NCBI GenBank assembly: GCA_020348065.1
Contig: CP070742.1
Span: 2,373,376 to 2,408,376 of the forward strand
From: Candidatus Zixiibacteriota bacterium
Lineage (GTDB): Bacteria; Zixibacteria; MSB-5A5; UBA10806
Direction: 5' to 3'
DNA length: 35,001 nucleotides
Part shown: piece by piece, positions 1 to 8,359 of the stretch
Numbering within the stretch: the first letter of the stretch is position 1
Layout: every line of letters starts with the position of its first letter
Made by a program: the position numbers and the translations under genes
The notes under the pieces: generated by a model
What the model was told of the DNA's origin: nothing
What the model saw: the letters and a program-made list of their open reading frames with translations, nothing else
Database searches by the model: none

Positions 1-783
1 CAGATTCCGGTTGATCGTATTGCCTCTTATGGACGGGGAAGACTGGCGGCAGAAAATCCCGCCGCCCCGTACAGCCTCGTTTTCGGTGATGAAGTTGCCG
101 GTTATGGCGGCATCAGACATATTGCAATAAATCCCGGCGCCGTCGTTAATATTGTAATTTCTGCTAATGTAATTAACGGAAATAATAAGCTCCGGACTGT
201 TTTCGCAGTATATGGCGCCGCCCAGCTCGGCGAAATTCCCCATGAAAGTATTACCTGTAATCTTGGCCCGCGACCAATAGCACCCGATACCGCTTGATAT
301 ATTCGCGGATATGCTGTTTTCGCTTATGATCGGATCGGCTCCATAACAGTATATTCCGCCTCCGTATTCGCCGTAGTTTTGCATAATGTAATTGCGGGTT
401 ATCAAAGGATTGGTTCCATCACAGATTATTCCGCCGCCTTCAATGCCGCCGCCATTAGTGATCGTGAAGCCGGTAATAACAGTTGAGGAGTTCTCGAAAT
501 TCGAGAGAGTAATAACCGCCCCCGATGAATCGCCGTCGATAATAGTCGAGGAGATATAACTTTCATCCCCGGTCGTCAAAAAAAGCGATCCCAGCGCGAT
601 ATTGTGCCCGTTGAAATTGATATTTTCAATGTAGGTCCCCGGCTGCACCAGCACCGTGTCGCCTTCGGAACTGGCGCCGATCCCCTGCTGGATGGTGGGG
701 TAGTCGGCGGGGATGTTGATGATAGCGGCGGAGGAGGTCGCCGCTATTCCCGAAACTAATAATATTACGATTATCTTCTTCAT
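1..783 (-). CDS. secreted parallel beta-helix repeat protein (C-terminus cut by window edge)
   Basis: The reading frame is open from an ATG at 783 (minus strand) to the left edge, so the C-terminus is missing. It begins with a Sec signal peptide (MKKIIVILLVSGIAATSSA). A segment INIPADYPTIQQGIGA follows, then DTVLVQPGTY and a series of GGGI.C/NxI..N repeats. These are typical of right-handed parallel beta-helix proteins of the pectate-lyase-like fold. The first ~85 residues almost duplicate the next gene (974-2530), so the two are tandem paralogues. A purine-rich stretch (AAAGGGAAT) lies just upstream of the ATG. The protein is expected to be exported; by analogy with its neighbour a C-terminal sorting domain would lie beyond the window. 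No catalytic residues could be assigned; it may be structural or an adhesin. Confidence 0.85.
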   Translation of the reverse strand, partial: MKKIIVILLVSGIAATSSAAIINIPADYPTIQQGIGASSEGDTVLVQPGTYIENINFNGHNIALGSLFLTTGDESYISSTIIDGDSSGAVITLSNFENSSTVITGFTITNGGGIEGGGIICDGTNPLITRNYIMQNYGEYGGGIYCYGADPIISENSISANISSGIGCYWSRAKITGNTFMGNFAELGGAIYCENSPELIISVNYISRNYNINDGAGIYCNMSDAAITGNFITENEAVRGGGIFCRQSSPSIRGNTINRNL

Positions 784-794
784 ATTCCCTTTTA

Positions 795-888
795 TGTCAT
801 CCCCGCGTTATCGAAGATCCCCGAAGGGAAAGCGGGGATCCAGAGCATTGACCCAATCCTGGATTCCCGATCGGGGTCGGGAATGACA
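795..888. repeat. 94-bp inverted-repeat (MITE-like) element
   Basis: The outer ends are TGTCATCCCCG and CGGGAATGACA, near-perfect inverted repeats. An inner pair, GGGGATCCAG and CTGGATTCCC, also matches in inverted orientation (9 of 10). TGTCATTCCCG-type repeats occur in many bacterial genomes. No coding potential is seen. It lies between the two tandem beta-helix genes. Confidence 0.6.
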
Positions 889-904
889 GAAAAAATTAAT
901 GCAA

Positions 905-926
905 CGTCAGGAACCCTTTCCTGACG
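905..926. repeat. palindromic repeat, GCGTCAGGAA class
   Basis: A perfect 9-bp stem, CGTCAGGAA / TTCCTGACG, with a 4-nt loop. The same core recurs at 8591-8616 and 13281-13304, so this is a dispersed hairpin family rather than a gene-specific terminator. No T-run follows on either strand. Confidence 0.7.
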
Positions 927-973
927 CATTCCCGGGCTGCATATCACCGCTTACGGTGGCCGCAATCCAGATA

Positions 974-2530
974 TCATTTCAATAACACCATCCTCTTCGT
1001 TACAATCGCATCTCCAGCCTGCAGCCTGTAAAAAAATACACCGCTGGAGAGGGCGGAGGCGTCAAAAGTGACACTGTGAATTCCCGGCTCCCTGTATTCG
1101 TCAATTAAGACCTCGATCTGGCGGCCGAGAAGGTCGTAATCGGTTAATTGCACATCTTGCGATTTCGGTAAAATGAATCTGATAGTGGTTTGAGCATTGA
1201 ATGGGTTGGGGTAGTTTTGCGTTAAAGCGAATTTATCCGGCAGGATATTATATTCACGGAGAACATCGGCAGGGTCGCATCCAACTCCCAACGCGCCGAT
1301 ATCTTCGCCGTTCTCTCCCGCGCCGGCGCAACACGAGTTTTCCGCAAGATGAAAATCGCCCGTTTCCGGATCGCAAAACAGCGGATCGCAATCGATATTC
1401 CCCACTCCGCTCCATCCGCCTTGAATATCGCAATAGGTAACCGCGGTCGAACCATAGTATGTATAAATCTGGGAGCCCATCATGAACGCCTGGTTATTCC
1501 GTAATATGTTATTTTTGGTTACGGGGTTGGTATTGGAAAACAATAGACCACCACCATAGCTGGCGCTATTTTCGATTATGGTGTTATTTTTAATCAGGGG
1601 GCTGCTGCCCAGGCCGCAATGAATGCCGCCGCCATGAGTTCCGGCGGCGTTACCGCGTATGACATTGAAAGTAATGGCAGGATTGCAATTATGATGACAA
1701 AAAATACCTCCGCCGTCTTCTCCGGCGAAATTCCCCGAGATCTCATTCCCGTTTATGGTGGGATAAGAGCCCACGCAACAGATCCCCCCTCCATAGGCGC
1801 TGGCGCCCAGCGCCGAATTATTATTAATGGTGTTATTTGTGATTACGGGACTCGAGCCGGTTTTGCACACGATCCCGTTGCTCTGGTTATCGCTGATTAT
1901 GTTATTGTTTATCGACGGAGCGGCGCTTTCGCAGGTTATCCCGCTTCCGATGTTCTCGATAATCATATTATTGGCGATCTCGGAATTGGACTCGTTGCAA
2001 TAAATCCCCCCACCGAGGCCGTAAGTCCCTTGGGCAGTATTATTCCTGACTATGTTATCGAGAATTGACGGTTCAGATTGAAAACAGTAAATTCCACCGC
2101 CGTTATAGGCGGAATTTCCGCTAATAATATTACTGATGATTGCGGGATTGGAGTTATATTGGCAGATAATTCCCCCGCCGCACAGACTGTATCCATCTGT
2201 TATTGTAAATCCCTTTAAAATGGCGAGGCGATTCTCGCCCATCTCGAAGGACACCGCGGGCGCCGCCGAATCCCCGTCTATCGCCGTCTGCTCGATATAG
2301 CTCGTATCCCCCGTGGTCAAAAACAGCGATCCCAGCACGATATTATGACCGTTGAAATTGATATTCTCATAATACGTCCCCGGCTGCACCAGCACCGTGT
2401 CGCCGTCGACGCTGGCGTCGATCCCCTGCTGGATGGTGGGGCAGTCGGCGGGGATGTTGATGATGGTGGCGGAGGCCCAAATCGGGGAGATAATCAATAC
2501 CGCGGTAAGGGTTACCGTTTTTCGCATCAT
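974..2530 (-). CDS. secreted parallel beta-helix protein with T9SS-like C-terminal sorting domain
   Basis: 518 residues. A signal peptide occupies residues 1-21. Residues ~25-420 form a right-handed beta-helix with recurring GGGI.C and NxIxxN turns. Residues 434-518 are a type A C-terminal sorting-like domain (NYPNPFN at 439-445, YDLLGRQ, GVFFYRL, MVLLK), the kind removed by the type IX secretion apparatus in FCB bacteria. The protein is therefore probably exported across both membranes and surface-anchored or released. ATG at 2530 is preceded by AAAGGGG at good spacing; ATG at 2527 also follows directly. A consensus promoter lies at 2592-2620. The upstream half is nearly identical in style to the partial gene at 1-783, pointing to duplication. 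No enzyme active site could be assigned. Confidence 0.88.
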   Translation of the reverse strand: MMRKTVTLTAVLIISPIWASATIINIPADCPTIQQGIDASVDGDTVLVQPGTYYENINFNGHNIVLGSLFLTTGDTSYIEQTAIDGDSAAPAVSFEMGENRLAILKGFTITDGYSLCGGGIICQYNSNPAIISNIISGNSAYNGGGIYCFQSEPSILDNIVRNNTAQGTYGLGGGIYCNESNSEIANNMIIENIGSGITCESAAPSINNNIISDNQSNGIVCKTGSSPVITNNTINNNSALGASAYGGGICCVGSYPTINGNEISGNFAGEDGGGIFCHHNCNPAITFNVIRGNAAGTHGGGIHCGLGSSPLIKNNTIIENSASYGGGLLFSNTNPVTKNNILRNNQAFMMGSQIYTYYGSTAVTYCDIQGGWSGVGNIDCDPLFCDPETGDFHLAENSCCAGAGENGEDIGALGVGCDPADVLREYNILPDKFALTQNYPNPFNAQTTIRFILPKSQDVQLTDYDLLGRQIEVLIDEYREPGIHSVTFDASALSSGVFFYRLQAGDAIVTKRMVLLK

Positions 2531-2591
2531 AAAATCCCCTTTATAAAAGATCCGCGATTAACACGCCAATGATGCTATATCAATCCATAAT

Positions 2592-2620
2592 AATATAGCA
2601 GGCACCAATTTCGATGTCAA
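2592..2620 (-). promoter_or_regulatory. sigma70-type promoter for the beta-helix gene
   Basis: Read on the minus strand, TTGACA (2620-2615), a 17-nt spacer, then TATATT (2597-2592). It lies about 60 nt upstream of the ATG at 2530. Both boxes are at or one base from consensus, with optimal spacing. Confidence 0.75.
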
Positions 2621-2657
2621 GTTATTTTTTATCAATAAGTTGCGCTACAATGAATGT

Positions 2658-2683
2658 GGTGTCGGGTCACCTGACCCGACACC
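2658..2683. repeat. palindromic repeat, GGTGTCGGGTCA class
   Basis: A perfect 12-bp inverted repeat with a 2-nt loop (GGTGTCGGGTCA / TGACCCGACACC). A related copy sits at 25818-25843 and a divergent one at 24256-24285. It lies between two divergent promoters and could act as a boundary; no T-run follows. Confidence 0.7.
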
Positions 2684-2789
2684 TTCCTCTGTTTCGGGAC
2701 CTTTGATTTTATGTGGTTGGCGTACCTCCCGGTGCGCCAACCCGGCGTTAATTTATTATGACCGCCCTCTATTTTTTTCAAAAAAAAGC

Positions 2790-2818
2790 TTGACACCTGC
2801 ACAAATGTTCAGTATATT
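2790..2818 (+). promoter_or_regulatory. sigma70-type promoter for the zinc-protein/helicase unit
   Basis: TTGACA (2790-2795), a 17-nt spacer, then TATATT (2813-2818). It is followed by a ~180-nt leader carrying a REP-like hairpin (2866-2892) before the first start codon at 3008. It has the same box sequences and spacing as the divergent promoter at 2592-2620. Confidence 0.75.
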
Positions 2819-2865
2819 GACCGATGAATAATAGGATAGGGGGAGGCTGACTGGCTGGCTGTTGT

Positions 2866-2892
2866 GTCAGGAGCCGGGGGCTCCTGACCTAC
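2866..2892 (-). repeat. REP-like element (GTAG head, GTCAGGAG core)
   Basis: GTCAGGAGCC, a 3-nt loop, GGCTCCTGAC, then CTAC. Read on the minus strand this is a GTAG tetranucleotide followed by a 10-bp hairpin, the layout of REP elements associated with RAYT transposases. It lies inside the presumed 5' leader of the helicase unit. Confidence 0.65.
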
Positions 2893-3007
2893 GGTCTGGA
2901 TAGGCAAAGTAGCTTGAGACTGCCGGATCGATAAACCCGGGCCCCTGAGGCCTGCTGATCGAAAACTCTATATGAAATACGCGATTAACACAAAACGGGA
3001 GGGCAAA

Positions 3008-3202
3008 ATGACCAGGACACTGGAATACGATCTTTTCGCCGCCAGGAAAAAATGCCACTGCGGGCAGGGGCTGGTTTACGACGGTACCCTGATGGTCTGC
3101 GTGGGATGCTATGATATTTTCTGCCCCAGCTGCTTCAACCGGGCCGTAACCGAGGGCGGATGCTTCGCCTGCGCCGTCTGCGGCTGGAGCGCCTGTATTT
3201 AG
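3008..3202 (+). CDS. small cysteine-rich zinc-ribbon-like protein
   Basis: 64 residues when started at ATG 3008, which has GGGAGGG four bases upstream. An in-frame ATG at 2972 has no such site. Ten cysteines lie at residues 16, 18, 31, 34, 39, 42, 52, 55, 58 and 63, mostly as CxC/CxxC pairs, so the chain probably folds around two zinc ions. It has no signal peptide and no membrane segment. The stop is only 4 nt before the GTG of the helicase gene, so the two are probably translationally coupled. This suggests the protein acts with the helicase, for example as a nucleic-acid-binding or adaptor subunit. That role is inference; I do not recognise the family. Confidence 0.7.
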   Translation: MTRTLEYDLFAARKKCHCGQGLVYDGTLMVCVGCYDIFCPSCFNRAVTEGGCFACAVCGWSACI

Positions 3203-3206
3203 ACCG

Positions 3207-5780
3207 GTGAAGACCGAGGTTCTCGAAAGGTACGGCATTCCGAAAGAGGTAATCAAACGATGGCATACAGGCGGCATCAGGCAACTTCTCCCCATCCAGA
3301 TTCAATCGATTACCAGGTTCGGCATCCTCGACGGTAACAGCCTGATCATATCAGGCCCCGGGACGTCGGGAAAGACCTTCTGTGGGGAGATGGCGGCCCT
3401 TAAGACCGCTTCAATCAGGGAAAAGACGGTATTCCTGGTGCCGCTCAAGGCCATCGCGATAGAAAAATATAAGATCTTCAAAAACCGCTACTCGCCCCTG
3501 GGTTTGAATATAAGGCTGTCCACAAGAGATCATACAGATCAGGAAAAGGATATAATAAAAAACCGCTTCAATATTTTGATCTCCATATACGAAAAATTCA
3601 ATTCTCTCACCTCAAAGGATATAACCCTCATCAAATCCTGCCGATGTTTCATCCTCGATGAGTTCCAGATGATATCTGATCCCGAGCGCGGAATGGAGAT
3701 CGAGCTTATTATATTGAAAATCAAGAAATTCAATCCCGGCGCCCAGATCGTTATCCTCATGGGCGGGGGAGCGTCGGCTGATGGTATTTCCGAATGGCTG
3801 AACATCCCGGTACTGGAGGAAACCCGGCGCCCCGTCGATCTCAGGCTCGGCGTCCTCTTCAGGGGGACGTTCCATTTCAGGGGATTCAACAACCACGACG
3901 AGGGCGACGAGCGCTGGCTGCAGGAACGCGAACAGATAGAGGAATCGCCGGTAAACCCGCAGATATTTTCGGCCATCAAACTCCTCGCCGAAAGGGGAGA
4001 GCAGACCATCATTTTCACATCTACCAAGCGCAATGCTGTCGGTTTGACCCGCTTTCTTTCAAAGGAACTGAATCTAAAGTCGGCGAAAAATACAATCGCT
4101 GGTCTGGATGATCTTCCGCTGTCAGTCCAAAATGAGATCCTCGGCGAATGCCTTTTCGGGGGTACAGCGTTTCATCACGCCGAACTGGACCAGGACCAGA
4201 GAGAACTGGTTGAGGCCGGTTTTCGTTCCGGGGAGATTAGAATACTTGTATCCACCACTACCCTCGCCTGGGGAGTCAATCTTCCCGCCAAAAACGTCTT
4301 CATCGAAAGCATGAAGTATTCCGGTTCCAGGTCGTTTAACTGCAGGGACACTCTCATACCGCTATCGACGGTCGACTTCAGCCAGGCGGCCGGGCGGGCC
4401 GGACGAATTGGATACGACAGAGATTACGGCCGCGCCGTCCTTACCGCCACCTCGCCATTCGAGCAGGAGATCCTCTGGGAAAACTATATCTACGGCGAAT
4501 CCTCCGACATCATGTCCGGCCTGAATGAAGAACGTTTGCCTGAATTCATGGTGCGATTGATATCATGTCGCATCATCGGCTCCAGATCAGAAATAAACAG
4601 CGCGCTTTCCGATACCTTCTGGTCCCGGTCTGTCGAACATGACGATATATCAAAAACGGCGGAAGCGACTTTAGATTTCCTCAAGAAAGGCGATCTGATT
4701 CAAATCACCACCGGCGATCAAATTCGGGTCACGAAACTCGGAGAGATCCTCTCCTCCAGCGGCTTCTCGGCCAGGTCGATAATCGATATCTATGAAAAAT
4801 CAATTGAAAACGAACTTTCCAGCATCCTCGATTGGATCTATTTCTCCTTCGGCCTTATAGAATGGCGCGACAATTGTGGTTATTACGTCTTAAATCATGT
4901 ATCATCCGATGATCTTTATAAAAGGTTGAACGAATTATCCAACGGGGCCTTCGAAAACTCCGCTTATCTGGCATCGCGGTTTTTTGATGCAAAAAACGGT
5001 CTGATCAACCGACGCTTTATTGAGATGTTATTCGCGCTGGAATGGATTTCGGGAAGACCGACGAGGGATCTGGAAAGGTTATTCAGTCGCGGTTCCGGCG
5101 GCCTGCGCCAGGACGGTTCGCTTTTACGCTGGATTATAAGTTCAATATCGAAAGCCCTGGAGATAAATAAAAATTCGGCGGATGAAGCCAAGACGATCGC
5201 AGCGTGTCTATCCGCGCTCGCGATAGAATTAAAGCACGGGCTTCCTAACGAGAAAATCGGGATTGCTAAGACTTTAGATCTTGATAGAGAATTCGTAAAC
5301 CGACTATACGATTTCGGAATCAATTCTGTCGCTGATATAAAAAACTCCGATTATACATTTTTGCGTGAGATTCTACCGTCAAAAATTCTTGCAAGAGTTG
5401 TGAAGATAATAAATGGACCTGATAAAACTGAGATGAAAACCTCTCCTTATTTGTCGCGGGATTCCGGAAGTGATACTATTTTCACGGGAAAGAGCCGAAG
5501 GCTGAGGAAAGAGATAAAAATCGCGGGAAAATCTCTATTTCTTCAACCCCGGCTTTATTCATATTTCCAGAAACTGTGGTGGGGGATAAAATCGGAAAAC
5601 CCCTGGGTTCATAAAGACAGCCTGGAACCGGGATTAAACCAGGCCAAGTATATAAGCAAACTGAGAAGAGTTTTCAGAGATAATAAACTGGAAATAAAGA
5701 TTATTTCCGATGGAGGCGGCCATTACAGGCTGTTTCTATCTGAATGCGAAAACGACGCCGTTGTCGTTGGCGACGATTAA
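3207..5780 (+). CDS. Ski2/Hel308-like superfamily 2 helicase with C-terminal winged helix
   Basis: 857 residues from a GTG start. The SF2 motifs appear in order: Q-like LLPIQ (27-31), Walker A GPGTSGKT (50-57), Ia VPLKAIA (78-84), II DEFQ (151-154), IV IIFTST (268-273), AFHHAEL (321-327), V STTTLAWGVNLPA (349-361), VI QAAGRAGR (393-400). The HHA.L and GVNLPA signatures place it in the Ski2/Hel308 group. Two features are unusual. Motif II is DEFQ rather than DEVH/DEIH. The motif III site reads MGGGAS (185-190) where family members have SAT. A helix-hairpin-helix-like stretch lies at ~695-745. Residues ~768-845 resemble an OmpR-type winged helix (YISKLRRVF then GGHYRLF). It presumably remodels DNA or RNA using ATP; the physiological role is unknown. 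Its 3' end overlaps the convergent PQQ gene by 45 bp. Confidence 0.88.
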   Translation: MKTEVLERYGIPKEVIKRWHTGGIRQLLPIQIQSITRFGILDGNSLIISGPGTSGKTFCGEMAALKTASIREKTVFLVPLKAIAIEKYKIFKNRYSPLGLNIRLSTRDHTDQEKDIIKNRFNILISIYEKFNSLTSKDITLIKSCRCFILDEFQMISDPERGMEIELIILKIKKFNPGAQIVILMGGGASADGISEWLNIPVLEETRRPVDLRLGVLFRGTFHFRGFNNHDEGDERWLQEREQIEESPVNPQIFSAIKLLAERGEQTIIFTSTKRNAVGLTRFLSKELNLKSAKNTIAGLDDLPLSVQNEILGECLFGGTAFHHAELDQDQRELVEAGFRSGEIRILVSTTTLAWGVNLPAKNVFIESMKYSGSRSFNCRDTLIPLSTVDFSQAAGRAGRIGYDRDYGRAVLTATSPFEQEILWENYIYGESSDIMSGLNEERLPEFMVRLISCRIIGSRSEINSALSDTFWSRSVEHDDISKTAEATLDFLKKGDLIQITTGDQIRVTKLGEILSSSGFSARSIIDIYEKSIENELSSILDWIYFSFGLIEWRDNCGYYVLNHVSSDDLYKRLNELSNGAFENSAYLASRFFDAKNGLINRRFIEMLFALEWISGRPTRDLERLFSRGSGGLRQDGSLLRWIISSISKALEINKNSADEAKTIAACLSALAIELKHGLPNEKIGIAKTLDLDREFVNRLYDFGINSVADIKNSDYTFLREILPSKILARVVKIINGPDKTEMKTSPYLSRDSGSDTIFTGKSRRLRKEIKIAGKSLFLQPRLYSYFQKLWWGIKSENPWVHKDSLEPGLNQAKYISKLRRVFRDNKLEIKIISDGGGHYRLFLSECENDAVVVGDD

Positions 5781-6824
5781 CATATTATCATAAATGGCGG
5801 GCGACGATGTAATGGGGGCGCCGAGAAATTCCCTCCAGACCGGGCCGCCGGTCTCGGTATCCAGCGCGTATAGATAACCGTCATGGCAGCCGATATAGAC
5901 CCGGTTTCCGCACACCGCCGCCGACGAATAGACTATCCCCCCGGTGCGATATCTCCAGATCTCCTCGCCGGTATTCTGGAAGAGGCAGTATATGGTGGAA
6001 TCGGTCGAACCGAAAAACACTTTCTCGTTGTGTATGGCAGGCGATGAGAACATCGCTCCCCCGGTATCAAACTCCCATATCTGTTCGCCGGTCCTGCGGT
6101 CCAGGCAGTAAAATTTCATGTTGTTGGAACCGAAGTATACTCGCGACGTGTCTATGGCGGGCGTACAGCTGATATCCCCGCCGGCGTCAAACTCCCATTC
6201 GGGATTGAAATTTACCTTGTTGAGTGCGTAGAACTTCGAGTTGCGGCTTCCGAAATAGAACGTTTCCCCGTCGAAAGCGGCGGAGCCGACTAACCAGTCC
6301 CCCGTGGTAAATATCCTCCCGACATTTCCATTGTTGAAATTTAACGTCGTGAAAAAGCCGGTGAAATCGCCTGCAAAAATCCCGTCCTCGACTATCACCG
6401 GCGAACAATCAACCACCGCCGGAAATTCTGTCGCCCAGACCTTATCGCCGTTTTTACCTTTCAATCGGTAAACATATTTATCCCAGGAGCCGAAAACGAT
6501 ATCTCCTCCATAATAGGTCGGGGTCGAAAACACTTTCTTTTCGGTCGAGAACTCCCAGCGAATCTTGCCCGAATAGGGATCGACCGAAATCATGCCCTTA
6601 TGGTATCCGAGGTACATCCGGCCGCCCGCGATTATCGGCGATGATAACGCCTGATCCTGAAAATCGATCTGCCAGATGATTTCGGGATTATCGGACGGCC
6701 CGGCGTCGGGACTGTACCCGGTTCGATGATAATTCCCCCGGAATGTCGGCCAGTCGGCGCCCCTTCTCGGTTCGGAACAGAATAATAAACAGAATATAGG
6801 AAGTATGATAACAAGCTTTTTCAT
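5736..6824 (-). CDS. PQQ-like beta-propeller lipoprotein
   Basis: 362 residues. A lipoprotein signal peptide with lipobox LLFC followed by Ser points to a lipid-anchored envelope protein. The mature part opens with WPTFRGNYHRTGYS, common in PQQ-type propellers. Roughly seven blades follow, each ending in patterns such as VYFGS...FYCLDRRTGEQIWEF. This is the PQQ/WD-like fold also used by BamB; no quinone-dehydrogenase catalytic residues are evident. ATG at 6824 overlaps the upstream TPR gene stop by 4 nt (ATGA), so the two are co-transcribed and coupled. The stop region overlaps the end of the opposing helicase gene by 45 bp. A scaffold role in the envelope is inference. Confidence 0.85.
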   Translation of the reverse strand: MKKLVIILPIFCLLFCSEPRRGADWPTFRGNYHRTGYSPDAGPSDNPEIIWQIDFQDQALSSPIIAGGRMYLGYHKGMISVDPYSGKIRWEFSTEKKVFSTPTYYGGDIVFGSWDKYVYRLKGKNGDKVWATEFPAVVDCSPVIVEDGIFAGDFTGFFTTLNFNNGNVGRIFTTGDWLVGSAAFDGETFYFGSRNSKFYALNKVNFNPEWEFDAGGDISCTPAIDTSRVYFGSNNMKFYCLDRRTGEQIWEFDTGGAMFSSPAIHNEKVFFGSTDSTIYCLFQNTGEEIWRYRTGGIVYSSAAVCGNRVYIGCHDGYLYALDTETGGPVWREFLGAPITSSPAIYDNMLIVANDNGVVFAFR

Positions 6825-8359
6825 TGAGATAGTTTATCCAGCGAATCGGCGTACGCGGCTATTCTACCCCTGGCCGGAGATCCCGGATATTTTTCCATAT
6901 ATTGTCTTAAAAGATTAGCCGCTTCGGACCTCCTGCCTAACTTGCTGGCCAGGATATCGGCCGCCTGCGGTAACGCCGAATGCCCTTCGGCAGTTCCCGG
7001 ATATTTCAAAGCCAGCGTTTTTAAAATCTCCACCGACTCTTCCCATTTTTCCTGCAGGATTTTACATCTTATGAGATAAGCCGTAGCCGACGCGGCAATC
7101 GCGGGTCTTGCAGTGTAAGTATCGGCCATCTTTCTATAATCCCTCTCTGCTTCCGAAAATGATTGCCCCGCCAGGTCCGTCTTGCCGCCGCGAAGATAAT
7201 ATTCGGCGATATGAAGAGGTATCGCCATACCCTTTTTTGTGGTGCCGTGGTTTACCCAGACAAAATCGTATTCGCCCAACGCCCGGTTCCATTTTCCTTC
7301 CTCCTCAAAGCAGACCGCGGTAAGATAATGAGCGTCCGCGATCAGACCGACCGGCACATTAGGCATCTTGTCCAATAACGAGAATTCATAACGGGCCTTT
7401 TCGTATTCTCGTTGATGATATAATACGATTCCGATTCCCATCCGCGCCGATACGGCCAGCCGGTTGTCCGGATAATTGGCGATAAACTCGCGGAAGGTTT
7501 TCTCCGCGGCTTTATAATCCTTCAAATTCCTTTCCTGTATGGTCCCGATATTGAGCAATACCAATGGCGGTATCTTTCCGGTATCAGGATTTTTTACCGA
7601 CGAAAGAGCCGCTATGGCGCTGTCGGCCAGGTCTCCCAGCAATAGCGCCGAGGCCAGCTTACCCACCGCCGCGTCGGCAAGGGGCGTGCCCTCATACGCG
7701 GTTATTATATGAAAATAGTAATCTATGGCGTCCGCCGTCTGTTCTCTGAATCTCCTTTTTTCATCCGCCTCCCTGTAAATTTTGGCCGCCAGAAGGGGCG
7801 ATTCCAGAACGTCGAGGTTGGGATTGTATATCGGCTCCGGCATCTCCGCGTAATCTTGAGCGACCAGGTTGTATAAGACTATCGCCTCCGGATATCTCTT
7901 CTGCTTGTAACGCGCCAGAGCCTGCATGAAAATAGCCCTTTGAACCTGGTGACGCCTGAACCCGTAGCGATTTACAAGTGTCGATAAATTTTCGAACGCT
8001 TCGTCGTAATTTTCCATTTCCATCTCTAAGAGGCCCAGATTGTAATACGCCAGTCCCGCCAGCTGCCATGACAACTGCAATGCCTCCGGAGAATTTGCTA
8101 TAGCTGAAGAATCATCCGGAGGAACCGAAACCATTTCCGTAATTGATTCGAACGCCTCCCTCAATTCCGCTCTTTCCGAATCGTTCAGGCCCCCATCCGA
8201 AAAGTAAAACTGTTCCTTGAGCTTATTGACATCGTTAATCGCCTTTTCCATCCTGAACTGGCGCTCCAGCTCGCCATCGGAACAGCACAGAGCCAAAATA
8301 CCAGCAAGCAAAATCAATCTGAATGGACGCGAAAATCCTTTGAGTCTATTCGTTTTCAT
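6821..8359 (-). CDS. TPR-repeat lipoprotein
   Basis: 512 residues. A long basic N-terminus leads into a lipoprotein signal ending LALCCSDG. The remainder is all-helical, with tetratricopeptide-like repeats (AYYNLGLLEMEMENYDEAF, ARMGIGIVLYHQREYEKA and similar). These resemble the tol-pal/BamD type of TPR scaffold proteins. It is the first gene of a two-gene operon with the PQQ propeller protein, sharing a 4-nt overlap. A pairing of lipid-anchored TPR and propeller proteins recalls BamD/BamB in outer-membrane assembly, but this protein is about twice as long as BamD and the match is only by architecture. No clear Shine-Dalgarno site precedes the ATG; see the promoter at 8366-8394. Confidence 0.83.
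   Translation of the reverse strand: MKTNRLKGFSRPFRLILLAGILALCCSDGELERQFRMEKAINDVNKLKEQFYFSDGGLNDSERAELREAFESITEMVSVPPDDSSAIANSPEALQLSWQLAGLAYYNLGLLEMEMENYDEAFENLSTLVNRYGFRRHQVQRAIFMQALARYKQKRYPEAIVLYNLVAQDYAEMPEPIYNPNLDVLESPLLAAKIYREADEKRRFREQTADAIDYYFHIITAYEGTPLADAAVGKLASALLLGDLADSAIAALSSVKNPDTGKIPPLVLLNIGTIQERNLKDYKAAEKTFREFIANYPDNRLAVSARMGIGIVLYHQREYEKARYEFSLLDKMPNVPVGLIADAHYLTAVCFEEEGKWNRALGEYDFVWVNHGTTKKGMAIPLHIAEYYLRGGKTDLAGQSFSEAERDYRKMADTYTARPAIAASATAYLIRCKILQEKWEESVEILKTLALKYPGTAEGHSALPQAADILASKLGRRSEAANLLRQYMEKYPGSPARGRIAAYADSLDKLSQ

Noticed and set aside
2640-2831. 63-residue plus-strand frame after the beta-helix gene
   Set aside because: It spans the GGTGTCGGGTCA palindrome and the promoter at 2790-2818; no ribosome-binding site.
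3207-5780. Helicase as a Cas3 or restriction-system subunit
   Set aside because: No HD domain, no cas genes and no methylase or specificity gene in the window; motifs are Ski2/Hel308-like.
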